64,000 nucleotides of DNA from Anniella stebbinsi (GCA_029215795.1 JARDYH010000007.1:78689763-78753762); one strand, 5' to 3'; shown: positions 11,796-21,690, counted from the first letter of the stretch. The notes: generated from the letters alone by a model not told the origin. Numbers and translations: made by a program.

Positions 11796-14700
11796 ATTTA
11801 AATTAGGGATGTGTATCGTATCATTCAGATGTTCAATAACGATCCAATAATGGCATTATTGGACATCTGATTAACGATAACGATACGATAGAAAAACCTC
11901 CGATAAATATCTGATCTGAAAATTTTCAGCCCGATTATATCGGATTTTTTGGGGGATTACCGGACCGCCATATAAATAAGCCTATAACTTCTGATTTTCA
12001 AAGTTAGAGACTTGAAACTTGGTCACAGTGCTTATGGGGTATGCCTATTTCAGAACAATCCTTCCAACCGTGTATTTTATATGAATTTTTGAAAGATCGT
12101 GCACCTTTTTTGACAAATCTCTTAATGCACATGGCGAGCTGTCATTCTGATCTGTCAGAAATTAAATGATCTTTCAAAAATTCATATAAAATACACGGTT
12201 GGAGGGATTGTTCTGAAATTTCATACACATACTTAGGCATACCCCATAAACGCTGTTACCAAGTTTCAAGTCTCTAACTTTGAAAATACAGGCCTTTCTG
12301 TCTCAAAAAGTAACTCTATAGGGCAAAATAGGGATCGGAAATAAACGATATGATTAACCTCCGATATAATCCGATCCGAAATTTTTTTAAAAAGTGATTT
12401 CCGATAACGATACGATACGATAATTTCAGGTGGGCACACCCCTACTTTAAATTAAAATTCTTGGAAACATTTACAGCCAGATTCATTACTGCAAGGAATT
12501 CTAAGAAGCCAGTTAAAAGACAGATGACTCTGCCTTCCCTCTCCGTGACCTAAGCAAATCCTTAGATTACATAACCCTCTCATTTACAGTTATAGGCTCC
12601 AAAGGAATGTCTTCATTACACAGGGAGGTATTTCGAATCTGGTGTCTAAACTATGACCCAGATGAGAGAGCTAGATCCTTCCGGGTTTGTTTGCTGGTGC
12701 AGGTTTTTTTCCCCAACACATAAACTAGGAGTGGGATTTCCCCAGTTTCAATCCCACCTAATTTAAGTATTAAGGGCAGTGGTATAGCAGAAACAGGACT
12801 CGCAGGGATGTAATGATGGCATTTTTAGGGATGTGCAAATTGTGCAAACTTCATTCCATCTGCATTTCATGGATTGTCAGCCACCTTTTATTCCTGCAGC
12901 CACCCATCGAAGGAATCCATTTTTCCCAGTTTCCGAATTTGTGCACATGCAAATTTGCACAGAAGTGAATGTGTGAAAATTTGTAAATGTACCAATTCGC
13001 ACATGTGCAAATGCATATAGTCCTCCCCAAAATGCACAATTCCCCCCCAAATGTGCATTTTCATGCTTTAGCCTATGGGGAAATGTGCATTTTTGGCCTT
13101 TTAAAAAAATGCATATTTTTCTACAATGAAATTTGCAGAAAATTCCTGAAAGTTAGGAAAACATTATGCAAGTCCATGGACTACCCAACAGGGGAAAATT
13201 CAGTCAGTTGCAGAATCCGCAGGTCAAATTCATATCAAATCTGAACTTAATGGGTTCCGTTGCAGATTTCTCCAACATTCCTAGTAGGGATGCTGACCTG
13301 AATTCCCTGTTCCCTCTGAGCCTAGCTGGAATCCTCACAGCTGCTTGGAGTTTGCGTGAATTTCCTCAGCATGAATAGAGAGTTGTGAGTTATTCCTGTT
13401 ATACTGCAAAGTATTTGGGGCTGGGGGCTGGTTTTGAATGGGCAATGAAGATCTAAGAGCTTTACCAACACACACACCCTAACAAAACAAAACAAAAACA
13501 CTTCCTCCTCCTGGTGGCGATGAAAACTGCTAGAATTGGAGTTTATTTATTTATTTATGGGATTTTGTTTTGTTTTGTTTGCTATGGCTCAGCATAGCTG
13601 CCTGCATTTTTTACTTCTCTTTAGGGACGTAGCTATGGAGAATGCAGGATGAGTGCCTGCACTTCACAATTTATCATTATACTTCTGCTTAAGGGAGCCA
13701 CCAACTCTCAGGCAATCCCACACACACACATCTCTAATATGATGCTAACAATACTGGTCTACTGGCGTTTCCACCCTTTTGAATGGGGGGGGGGGGAATG
13801 TGCCAAAGGCTGGTGGTCAGGAGACAGAGGCTAGGAGCACTGGAATGCAGTGGGGCCATCTGGGAACCCTAGAGGGGCAGGCTGGGCCCCCAGTGGGCCA
13901 CGTTTGGCCCACGGGCCTCAGGTTCAACGCCCCTGCCTTGAAAGAGATGCAGAGACATGAGGAAGCCAAACTGGATGGAGAACGGATGCTGCAGAAGCGC
14001 TGGTGGAGTTGACAGACTAACCTGGAGCACTTCTGCCCTATTGCGCTGCTTCTCTACACTGTGAGAGCAACATGTTGCACATATTCCCAGGGCCCCCCTC
14101 TTCCGCCTGCAGCTGTCGCCAGCCATCACGGATCCCCGGCACTTCTTCCTAACACTTACCAAGGCTTGCCGTGGCAGAAGGCAGTGCAGATGTTGTCCTT
14201 TGCATGTGAGCACTCACACCTGCCGAGGGATCTCTTCTGCCGCCTTTGTGGATTCCCCAGGCCGTAGGGTGTGGCACGGCTGATATAAAACAAAGCAACA
14301 ACAGAAAAAAAAAGCCACTGAGTTAACCTTCTGCACTCTATTAGAAAGGAGGTTTATGATGCAAGCCTTGACAATAACAAGGCTTGTATGCAAGTAATCG
14401 GGTGGAAGAGCTCTCTTCTAACTCAAGATAAGGAGAGATCCAATCATCTCCTCTGACCCTCCCTAGCTCGCTTTTTATGCCTCTATCCAGCATGCAAGCA
14501 GTGGGTGGAAAGGGACTCATAGTTCTTTACTAACAATATCAAGATGCGGGAATCATTTCTGTCTCCCTGTACTAGGAAGGGAGGTACAAGGGGATCTAGA
14601 CTAGATATGTGTGAGGAGAAGCTGGTGGCTCTCCAGGTGTTGTTGCACTACAGCTCACATAATCCCTGAGTATCATCCACACTGGCTGGGGCTGATGGGA

Positions 14701-17700
14701 ATTGCAGTCCAACAACATCCAGGGTTTCCTGTTCCACCCGGAAGTAGACTAACAGTGCAATCCTATACAGGTAGACTCAGAAGCAAGAGCCATTGAATGC
14801 AATGGGACTTACTCCCAGGTAAGGGTGCACAGCAGGGGGGAGTGACCTGTGGCTGTCTAGATGGTTTGGCCTGCATCTCCAATCACCCCTCGACATTGGC
14901 TATGCTGGCTGGGGCTGCTGGAAGTTGTAGGCCAAAATATCTGGAGGACCATGAATTGCTTACCTCTGGCAGCTTAAGTTAGTCACCCTTAGGTTACATG
15001 GAAATTAATGCAAAAAGTTAGTTCAGACTAACTGAAATCCCATTGATTTTATTATGATTAGTGCCATCTGGATCCAACATGAAAACCTTTATCAGCAGAT
15101 TATATTTTATCATCATCATCACATTTATTTCTTGCCTTTCCTCCAAGGCATGCATGATTCCCTGTAGCCCAATTTCATTCTCACAACAACCCTGTGAGGT
15201 ATATTAGGCTGAGAGGTAACAACCAATTCAAGTTCACCAAGCAAGCTTCATAGCTGAGTGGGGACTTTTATCTCACCTTTCATCCAAAGGACCTTCATGG
15301 GTCTCTGCCCCTCCCTCCCACCAATTCCTCACAACAGTCCTTCAAGTAGCGGGAGAGAACAACCAGGCCAGAGTCACTTGGTGACCTCATGGACACATGG
15401 GATTTGAACTTAGGACTCCATGGTCCTGAGCTGGCACCACTCTAATCACTATGCCACACTGACTTAAAACCCAATAGGGTCACCTCATGAAGGAAAATAG
15501 TGGGAGATTCATGACAGACAAAAGGAAGTCCTTCTTCACACTGTGCATATTTAAACTATGGAAGTCACTTTCACAAGATGGAGCGAGAGTTGCCAACTTG
15601 AATTTCGTTAATGGAGGATTAGACAAATCCATGGGGTATAAAGCTATCAAAGGCTACTAAGGATGGGTGTATATTATCTCCAGTATCAGAGGGCAGTATG
15701 CCTCTGTATACCAGCTATTGAGGAACATCAGCAAGAGGATACTGTTGCATTCATGTCCTACTTGTGTGGTTCCCAGAGCATATAATACAGCCTTCCCACC
15801 CTGGTGCCCTCCAGATGTTTTGGATCACAGCTCCCATCATTCCTGACTGCCAGCCATGTGGGTTGGGGCTGCTGGGAGTTGGGAAAGGCTGGTGTAAAAG
15901 GTTATTTAAAAAAACAAAACCTCTTACAAGCACAACTTAGAGAAGAACAGTCTTCTGTGAGCTCTGTAGTCTTTCCAGCTTTGATCTCTCAGCCTTCCTC
16001 CCTCTTCTCTGAAAATGCTGGAGAATGGCATGCTCTTTCTGGAGCAATGAGTTACTCAAGACTGCACTTAAGCAGGTATAATTAGAACCACACCTGAGCA
16101 CAAGTCGTCTGTTTGGCTTCAGTTTTAAGCTGCCTGCAACGGGATTGTCTGAGATCTGCCTGGCACTCTCTGCAGTGCCTCTCAGCCAGAAAACACCTTC
16201 CCAACAGTAACCCATCTCCTCAGAGAACACCAACCACGGAGAAAACATGAGCAAGGGTGGGGAAAGGCAGGTTGGGATCTACTGGTAGATCTTCCTTCCC
16301 CAACCTGAACCTGGTCCTCCAGATGTGTTAGACTAAGATGCCCATCATCACACCCCACTCCTATGTTGGCTGGGGCTGATGGGAGGAGTAGTTGTCCAAA
16401 ACAACTGGAAGGCACCAGGTTGGGAGAGGCTATAGCAGATTCTGGATGATTTGTGGCAGATCAGCTAGGCTATATTTCTGATGCCCAGGTGTTTAACAAT
16501 GGCAACAGCAAAAGAAATCAAAATCCAGGACTGGTGTATGTGTGTGTGTGTGTGAGAGACAGGGGGGGGGGGGTAGCCTTCCCCCAGCCTGGTGTTCTCC
16601 AGATATTTTGGAGTCCAACTTCCATCAGCTACAGCCCTGCATGGCCAATGGTCAGGAATTCTGGGAGTTATAATCCAAAACATCTGGAGGGCACCAGGTT
16701 GGGGAAGGCTGGTGTAAAAGAACTGGGAACTCAGTTGAAAAAACATGGTGGGGAAACAATGAAGGCTGGTGGCTCCTATTCCAGTGGGGCAGTGAATCCG
16801 TTCTGGGTTTCAGTCACAACCAATTGGAACTCTAAAGGAACTATCCAAAGCACCTAAACCTACACCCAAAAAGGCTTCAGCACCTTGGATAGCTCATTTA
16901 GAGTCCTGACTGAAACCCGGAGCGGATTCACTGCCCCACTGAAATAGGAGCCAGCAGCCTCTACTGGGGGAGCTCTCTGTTCCTTCATTCTACGTGCATG
17001 ATCTCTCCTCCCCCCCCCTCCTCCTGCATTTTTGCACCTGGTTGGCAGATCCTGAGGTTCAGGTAGAAAAAGTAGAAAAACAAGCTTGAAGTGTGACCAC
17101 CTCTGACCTGAAGCATTTGTGACTGGAGGAAACATTGAGCATTTTCCAAAAAATCAAATAACATTGTAATGGGGGGTGGGGTGGATACACAGAGTCTATA
17201 TAAAGCAACTTCCCCCAACTTGGTGTCCTCTCGGTGTCTTGGACTACAGTTCCCATCATCCCCAGTCAGCATGGGCAGTTGCAGTGCAACACATCTAGAC
17301 GGCACCTTGTTGGCCAAGACTGGCATGAGGACAGGACAGTGGCCCATGCATGCATGATAGTGTCATGTGCGTGAAAGTTTCTTGAAACGTTCACAGCTGA
17401 CCCCTTGCATCCGTGACCATGAAGAAAAAAACACACCTGTCTCCTAGCAAACCCAGTCATTCATGTTCTTCTGACACCATGGGTCTGGATTCACTTTCAA
17501 AACCCTAATGGCAGCCCCCATTTCACTCACCTGGGTGTATTGATCCAGATGATATCAAGGTGACAGAAGTAAATGCATTCCTTGTCCATCCAGTTGGTGC
17601 AGGAGCATCGCTTGGTCCTCATGTGCCTGCCGTTGGCCGCTGGCAGGTGGGATTCTGCCGGAGGGGGGCTCAGTCCTGCCCCTGCCGCAAGAGAAAAAAT

Positions 17701-19028
17701 GACAGAGAAAACGGAAGGTCAGCCGCAGGCTCTGGATGACAAACCTCAGAAATGTGCTGCTGGTATGTAAACAGAGCGATTAGCCCTGCGGCCTAATCAG
17801 AAGGAGATTTCTACGTTAAGCAGTTTTATAGCTGCCCCAGCCTTACTGGTAAAGCCTGCAAGACCATAAAAATCATTTTGCATGCATTTTGCAGACCCCA
17901 GCAATTTCTGCCCAGCTCAGCAGGAAACCATGAGAGCCCAGGCTGCCAAGGAGATGGTGGGAGCTGCCTGGTATACATAAACCGGGGTCCACACTTTGTC
18001 CTTTTTTGCAGCAGCGCCTCGCGCGTACCGGAGCAGGCATGGGTGCTTCATGGGCAAACAGATCTGCGCCTCCAAACAGCAGCTCTCTTGCCCGACACAT
18101 GCCTACAGCGCATGGATAAAGGCGGGCGCAATTATCCTTCTCTTCCTCTTGTCCCCTTATCAAGCAGCAACTGCAAATACATGTAGGTGCAAACTTATAG
18201 TGTGTCGAATATCCCAAATGTACAAAGTATTTAGGAATGCAGGAAGCTTATACCATGTGAGACCACTGGACCGCCTAGCCCAGTATTGACTGGCAGCAAC
18301 TCTCCAGGGTTTGCAGCAAGAGTTGTTGTGGGTTGCTGTGTTTTTCCCCCTGCCCTACCTGGAGGTGCTGGGGAATGAACCTGGGACCTCCTGCATGCAA
18401 ATGTATGTGCTCTGCCTCGGAGCTATACCCACCTCCTCCCCTTTTTGGGGGGCAATCAAAAGAGAGCAGAAATGTGCATGCGCACATGCACACAAGCCAA
18501 TATTCCACGGAATGTAGGATATTATTAATAATCATCATTCCCTCTCTTGGGAAAGTCCTAAGGGAACTGTCCCCTCTGATGGATGCTGACATGTCGCAGC
18601 AGCAACGGTCCATCCATCCATGCCTGCAAAAAGACACGGGTCTTCTCTGCTGCCGCTTTGCTCCGCAATTCCGTTTGCTTGGAAGTTGCAACAACAGAGC
18701 AGTCCAGCCGAGGCACCCGGCAGAAGCCAACCATCAACGCAGCTGCCAGGCCGGGATCAGGGGTGCGTGGGGTGCTAACTGCCAGAAATTGAGAGGGGCA
18801 CAGAAATCACCCCCAGCTCCGAAAAAATAAAAAGCGGGGGGGGGGGGAGGAGAGAGAAGAAGCTCTGATTTGCAAAGCCAGTTCGAAACGAGGCATGCTT
18901 TCAAACCAACGCACAAAAACACAAAACAGATACGTCTGAAAAATCCGTAGGATTCTCTCACCTTCTTCCAGGAGCAGGACTCCAAGAGCGACGGCAAAGG
19001 AAAAGAAACAGGACGGACTGTTTACCAT
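9980..19028 (-). CDS. EDN2: Prepro-endothelin-2, five-exon gene model
   Basis: This gene encodes the precursor of a secreted vasoactive peptide that acts on endothelin G-protein-coupled receptors. The model joins 18962-19028, 17531-17681, 14160-14279, 11336-11467 and 9980-10208, all with GT-AG introns and matching phases (1, 2, 2, 2), giving about 232 residues. In order it has a signal peptide (about 1-22), a dibasic site RTKR (44-47), the mature peptide (48-68), the linker with YGLGNP (78-83), a second basic site RRQKR (85-89), an endothelin-like repeat (94-108) and a basic C-terminal tail. Trp at mature position 6 and the GLGNP-plus-basic-cluster linker point to EDN2 rather than EDN1 or EDN3. 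Human EDN2 is 178 residues; the excess comes from exons 4 and 5, which are less certain. An alternative exon 4 acceptor gives about 211 residues. No flanking gene (FOXO6 and HIVEP3 in human) was recognised in the window. Confidence 0.88.
10209..11335 (-). other. EDN2 intron 4 (predicted)
   Basis: The interval between predicted exons 4 and 5 holds a degraded palindromic element at 10369-10495. The rest shows no recognisable repeat or exon. Confidence 0.45.
11336..11467 (-). CDS. EDN2: EDN2 coding exon 4 (predicted; 5' boundary uncertain)
   Basis: Between exons 3 and 5 one stretch is open in the required phase and ends in the donor CTCAG|GTAAAG. It reads [20 protein letters not shown] then LR just before the donor, which resembles the human EDN2 propeptide around TGELLQRLR. 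Three acceptors are possible. CTCAG at 11468-11469 has the best pyrimidine tract but gives Cys at the split codon. GTGCAG with an exon start at 11404 restores the expected Trp and stays in frame, but its tract is weak. GGCAG with a start at 11439 also gives Trp but shifts the frame to a stop 31 codons on. The similarity is low, as this part of the precursor evolves fast. Confidence 0.55.
11767..11795 (+). repeat. (GT)n microsatellite
   Basis: About fourteen GT units immediately before the 8-bp duplication of the hAT element at 11804, inside EDN2 intron 3. Confidence 0.9.
11804..12444. mobile_element. Long hAT-type foldback, TAGGGATGTG family, subfamily A
   Basis: It begins TAGGGATGTGTATCG and ends GGGCACACCCCTA. 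The flanking 8-mers ATTTAAAT and CTTTAAAT match at 7 of 8 positions, as for a hAT target duplication. The two halves are inverted copies, including TTTATATGAATTTTTGAAAG and its inverse. The interior is related to that of 27415-28070. There is no coding capacity. Confidence 0.8.
12831..13286. repeat. AT-rich element with TAGGGATGTGCAAA end
   Basis: It starts TAGGGATGTGCAAATTG and ends near CATTCCTA. The body has many AAATGTGCATTTT-like words. Similar word-rich tracts occur at 40370-40690 and 54400-54775. I did not find a convincing target duplication. Confidence 0.45.
14160..14279 (-). CDS. EDN2: EDN2 coding exon 3: big-endothelin linker and endothelin-like repeat
   Basis: The acceptor TTTTATATCAG is followed in phase 2 by [12 protein letters not shown], the basic cluster RRQKR, SLGR and then [19 protein letters not shown]. 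The first part completes big endothelin, which is 37 residues from mature Cys1 to Gln before the basic cluster. The second part is the conserved endothelin-like domain, with the same C-x-C-x7-C-x3-C spacing as the mature peptide. This domain is kept in all vertebrate preproendothelins but has no known hormone activity. The donor is CCTTG|GTAAGT, so the codon that is Trp in mammals is split here. Confidence 0.94.
15115..15465 (-). mobile_element. tRNA-derived SINE sequence, probably two overlapping copies
   Basis: The minus strand carries a tRNA-like head near 15465 (GTGGCATAGTGATTAGAGTG, then GTTCAAATCCCATG) and tail sequence with CCTCACAGGGTTG-like text. The duplicated tail at 15115-15250 suggests a second, 5'-truncated copy. 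Confidence 0.65.
16760..16975. mobile_element. Foldback MITE, GGCTGGTGGCTCC family
   Basis: The left arm reads GGCTGGTGGCTCCTATTCCA and the right arm is its inverse. The interior is palindromic around CCTACACCCAAAAAGG. Related copies lie at 24435-24690 and 58895-59085. Confidence 0.7.
17531..17681 (-). CDS. EDN2: EDN2 coding exon 2: mature endothelin peptide
   Basis: The acceptor is a pyrimidine-rich tract ending CTCTTGCGGCAG and the donor is CCCAG|GTGAGT. The exon reads a short proline-rich prosegment, then the furin-type site RTKR, then [15 protein letters not shown] followed by HLDIIW and INTP. The four cysteines at mature positions 1, 3, 11 and 15 match the family disulfides 1-15 and 3-11, and the invariant C-terminal HLDIIW that carries receptor activity is intact. 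The Trp-Ile bond after HLDIIW is the expected converting-enzyme site. Trp at position 6 is typical of endothelin-2. Thr4, Asn5, Met7 and Ile12 differ from human endothelin-2. The frame joins exon 1 with phase 1. Confidence 0.96.
17682..18961 (-). other. EDN2 intron 1 (1280 bp)
   Basis: This is a GT-AG intron between the signal-peptide and mature-peptide exons. It contains a tRNA-derived SINE at about 18224-18435 and a short poly-G run near 18836-18848. I see no other coding exon in it. Confidence 0.8.
18224..18435 (-). mobile_element. tRNA-derived SINE in EDN2 intron 1
   Basis: On the minus strand the head reads TAGCTCCGAGGCAGAGCACA with a B-box-like GGTTCATTCCC, then the body ending in TGGTATAAGCTTCCTGC. 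The same family occurs at 23344-23535 and 2500-2655. Confidence 0.7.
18962..19028 (-). CDS. EDN2: EDN2 coding exon 1: signal peptide
   Basis: The ATG is at 19026-19028 and is the first ATG after the predicted cap site. It opens 22 codons reading [20 protein letters not shown] then EE, a short n-region followed by a hydrophobic core, as expected of an endoplasmic-reticulum signal peptide. The exon ends with a single G of a split glycine codon and a good donor, GTGAGA. Human prepro-endothelin-2 also begins Met-Val and has a comparable hydrophobic core before a similar junction. The longer open frame that reads through the donor is intronic. Confidence 0.85.
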
Positions 19029-19070
19029 TGTGGCGAGCCTAATCCTTTAATAAGGCGGAAAGTGGAGCGA

Positions 19071-19117
<47 letters not shown>
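19071..19117 (-). repeat. (AAGC)n microsatellite in predicted EDN2 5' UTR
   Basis: About eleven and a half copies of the tetranucleotide GCTT (plus strand) lie between the TATA box and the EDN2 start codon, so they would be transcribed as AAGC repeats in the 5' leader. Confidence 0.9.
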
Positions 19118-19182
19118 GCTCGCTCCTTTGCTCGCTCGCTCAACGAGGCTCTTCTGAAGTTCTCTGGGCTTCGCTGCAGGTG

Positions 19183-19190
19183 CTTTATAG
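19183..19190 (-). promoter_or_regulatory. Likely TATA box of EDN2
   Basis: The minus strand reads CTATAAAG in a GC-rich surround, about 155 bp upstream of the EDN2 start codon. A cap site 25-30 nt downstream would fall near 19155 and give a 5' UTR of about 125 nt with no upstream ATG. Endothelin genes are known to have TATA promoters. The spacing is reasonable but no transcript evidence is available here. Confidence 0.65.
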
Positions 19191-19567
19191 CCCCGCCGCC
19201 TGGCGCGTCACGGGCACACATGGGCACGCCTCTCCCCCCCCTTCCCCCAGCATGGGACGGGGGCTCCCTCCGCAAAGCGAAGAGGGCACCGAGCCAGTCA
19301 AAGCCGAGCCTCCTTCCCCCTACTCTGCTGCTGCCGCCGGTGCCACCCGAGGAAGTCAAGTTGAGCTGCTCCTGCTGCCGCAGGTAAAGAGCCCCTGACC
19401 GGGACGTCTACTCAAGCACAGAGATGCCGGATCGTGTCCCTTCGGCTCGCTGCGTTGGGGCTGTCCTGTGGAACACGACCCTCGCAACAATCCCACGAGA
19501 TAGTTCAGGCTGAGGAAGAAAGAAAGAAAGAAAGATTCTAAAGTAGCTGAATCCAGAGAAGGACAGT

Positions 19568-19860
19568 ATGGTGCAATGGTTAGAGTAGCCTTCCCCCGGC
19601 CATGGCATGCTCCAGACGCGTTGTACTACCGCTCCCATTGACCATGCTGGCTGGGGAACATGGGAGTTGCGGTCCCAACACATCTGGAGGGTGTCTAAGG
19701 GTGGGAAAGGCTGGGGCGGGTGTCAGTCTAGGACTGGGGAGACCCAGGTTCAAATCCTACATGAAGCTCCCTGGGTGATGGTGAGGTGGTCATTATTTCT
19801 CAGCCTAGTCTACATTGCAGGGTCATTGTACAGATAAGATGGGAGGATAGAGACCATGCA
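19568..19860 (+). mobile_element. tRNA-derived SINE interrupted by a foldback element
   Basis: The A-box-like TGGTGCAATGGTTAGAGT ends at about 19586, and the B-box-like GGTTCAAATCC resumes at about 19748. Between them sits a complete palindromic element (19586-19714). The SINE tail CTGGGTGATGGTGAGGTGGT follows. Confidence 0.7.
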
Positions 19861-20029
19861 TGCCACATAGTTTGCCTTGGGGAGATTATTAACACTTGCA
19901 TAAATAAACAAAATAAAACCCAAAGCTCCCAGCCCATAGCCAAGGCAGCCTGATCAAACCCAAGACTCACCTTCAATTCCAACTTCCGAAATGGAACCCA
20001 GTTAAAGTGACTACCTGCATATTCTCCAC

Positions 20030-20076
20030 CTCTCCCTCTCCCCCCTCTCTCTCTCCCTCCCCCCCTCTCTCTCTGC
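20030..20076 (+). repeat. C/T-rich low-complexity tract
   Basis: Alternating CT and CCC blocks. No function is implied. Confidence 0.85.
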
Positions 20077-20431
20077 AGGTTAGCAAGAGAGGGTGGTGAT
20101 GCTTGAGTTAAAAAAGGACAGGGCGGGTGTCTGTCAGGGGAGCTCCTGGTTGAGGCTGGTGGATTAGAAAATCTTCCCCACCATCAATCTCCCCCCAAAA
20201 AACAACTTTCCAAGGAAACATTTATTAAACTGATGGTGCCATTGATGAGAACTGCCTAAATCAGAACATGTGTCTTTCCTCTTTCAATTCTGATTCGCCG
20301 GTTGGAAACCAATGCGCTATTACACCACGCTGGCTCTCCAGATGAGATATGCTACCTGCTCAGTCACAGAACTTGATTTTTTTTTTTTAAGCCAAGGGAC
20401 TAGAAATTGAATGTAAGCAAGGGACCCACAG

Positions 20432-20760
20432 GTCCCCTCTACAAGGATTCGCTTTTGCGCCTGGTTAGGCGATTATGCGCATAATCGCAGAAGCGCATTT
20501 ACGCCTAATCCCTCTGCACGAGAGGCGGTGAGAGGCGGCGAAGCGCATTAACAGATGTCCAAAATGCGCTTTACAAGTAGTTAATGCGCATAAGCGCTTA
20601 TTCACACAGTCAAAATGCGCTTTAACGGCCGGAGCAAAATAAAACTCGCGATTTAACGCGCATTCGATAATGCGCATAATCGGGTAGATAACGCGCCGTT
20701 CTTGTAGAGGTAATTTTTTTAATGCGCCTTGAAAGAGCTTTAAATGCCTCTTGTAGAGGC
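20432..20760. mobile_element. ATGCGC-rich hAT MITE, copy 1
   Basis: It starts GTCCCCTCTACAAGG and ends CTTGTAGAGGC, and is bounded by a perfect 8-bp direct repeat ACCCACAG (20424-20431 and 20761-20768). The interior carries many GCGCAT/ATGCGC words in both orientations, so it can fold at many points. There is no coding frame of note. Confidence 0.88.
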
Positions 20761-21309
20761 ACCCACAGTCACTCTCTCTGTGTGTCTTGTTTTATCTCTG
20801 TGAACTTCAACTCTCAAGGGGAATGGAAGACGAGAAGGTGGGAAAAGAGGAGACCCATCCTTTGACTGGGCAACCAATTTCCCAAATCTCAAGTGTGTGC
20901 AGCCCAGCTGCAGTTGACTCATAAGTTTCTGCTGAGAGAGAAAAAGAACACTGTGAACATGCCTATGCGCACCCTGGAAGATGGAATCCCCAGATTTTCC
21001 CCGAATTAATTTGTGTGTGGTGTAATCATGTTTGGGGATCAAGCTCTCTATGAAACCACAGGGTTTTATGACAAAAAACAAGGAAATATCTCACCTGTCG
21101 TTGAGGGGGAAATGATGTGCCTACATTGAAAGGTATACTCAGACGATATAACAAAACACCAGTCCACCTTTTGGGGCACAAATCCAGAAGCAGGAGCAGC
21201 AATAAATCATGCTGGGGGTGGGGGGGGGGTGATTCTCTCTCCCCCCAGGTCAAGTAGAAGCTTGAGAAGTGGGGTTACATCAGGAAAGCAGTGTGGAGAA
21301 AAAGGGGAA

Positions 21310-21312
<3 letters not shown>

Positions 21313-21345
<33 letters not shown>
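21313..21345 (+). repeat. (AG)n microsatellite
   Basis: A pure AG run of about sixteen units. Confidence 0.9.
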
Positions 21346-21348
<3 letters not shown>

Positions 21349-21479
21349 TTCTAAAAGAAATGGAAAGAAACAGGTCCCATCATGATCACCAGTTGTCTTA
21401 ACTAGCTTGGACCACAGGGGGCACCACTGTGCCTTTCAAAGACCATTTTTGAGAAGGCGGTGCTCACCTTCATTGTTCA

Positions 21480-21690
21480 TTTAGCACTCCAAGGTGCTAA
21501 CGGTAGCATGCATGGTTTTCTCCCTTCCCCTCCCATTGTATCCTCACAAAACTCTGTGAGGTAGGCTAGGCTGAAAAATCGTGACTGGTCCGAGGTCACC
21601 TGGTGGGCTTTATGGCTAAGTGGGGATTATAACCACACTCGCTCCCCAGCCTCAGTCTGTCACCACAACCACCACTACACTGGCAATCTC
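21480..21690 (-). mobile_element. tRNA-derived SINE tail
   Basis: It shows the CCTCACAAAACTCTGTGAGG and GGCTAGGCTGAAAAATCGTG phrases of the tail shared with the SINE copies near 15115 and 23840. The tRNA-like head end is near 21690 but weak. Confidence 0.55.

Larger units (their letters stand above)
11468..14159 (-). other. EDN2 intron 3 (about 2.7 kb)
   Basis: The lower-coordinate boundary depends on which exon 4 acceptor is used. The intron contains one palindromic element (11569-11690), a (GT)n run, a 641-bp hAT foldback (11804-12444) and an AT-rich element starting TAGGGATGTGCAAA at about 12831. The remainder, 13290-14150, includes short poly-G and poly-A runs and nothing I can name. Confidence 0.65.
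14280..17530 (-). other. EDN2 intron 2 (3251 bp), rich in small foldback elements
   Basis: The intron carries at least six copies of a roughly 110-150 bp palindromic element (14612-14725, 14826-14962, 15789-15897, 16287-16433, 16570-16718, 17205-17325). It also has tRNA-derived SINE sequence at 15115-15465 in minus orientation and a foldback of the GGCTGGTGGCTCC family at 16760-16975. Confidence 0.75.

Noticed and set aside
18807..18961. Open frame continuing from the EDN2 signal peptide without splicing
   Set aside because: It reads through a strong GTGAGA donor, and exon 2 joins in frame with the expected propeptide, so this is intron.
19039..19398. Several frames of about 100 codons on both strands around the EDN2 promoter
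   Set aside because: They are made of the GCTT microsatellite and GC-rich promoter sequence, with no recognisable domain.
19568..19760. tRNA-like A and B boxes considered as a tRNA gene
   Set aside because: No cloverleaf can form, the boxes are separated by an insertion, and the downstream tail is a SINE tail shared with other copies.
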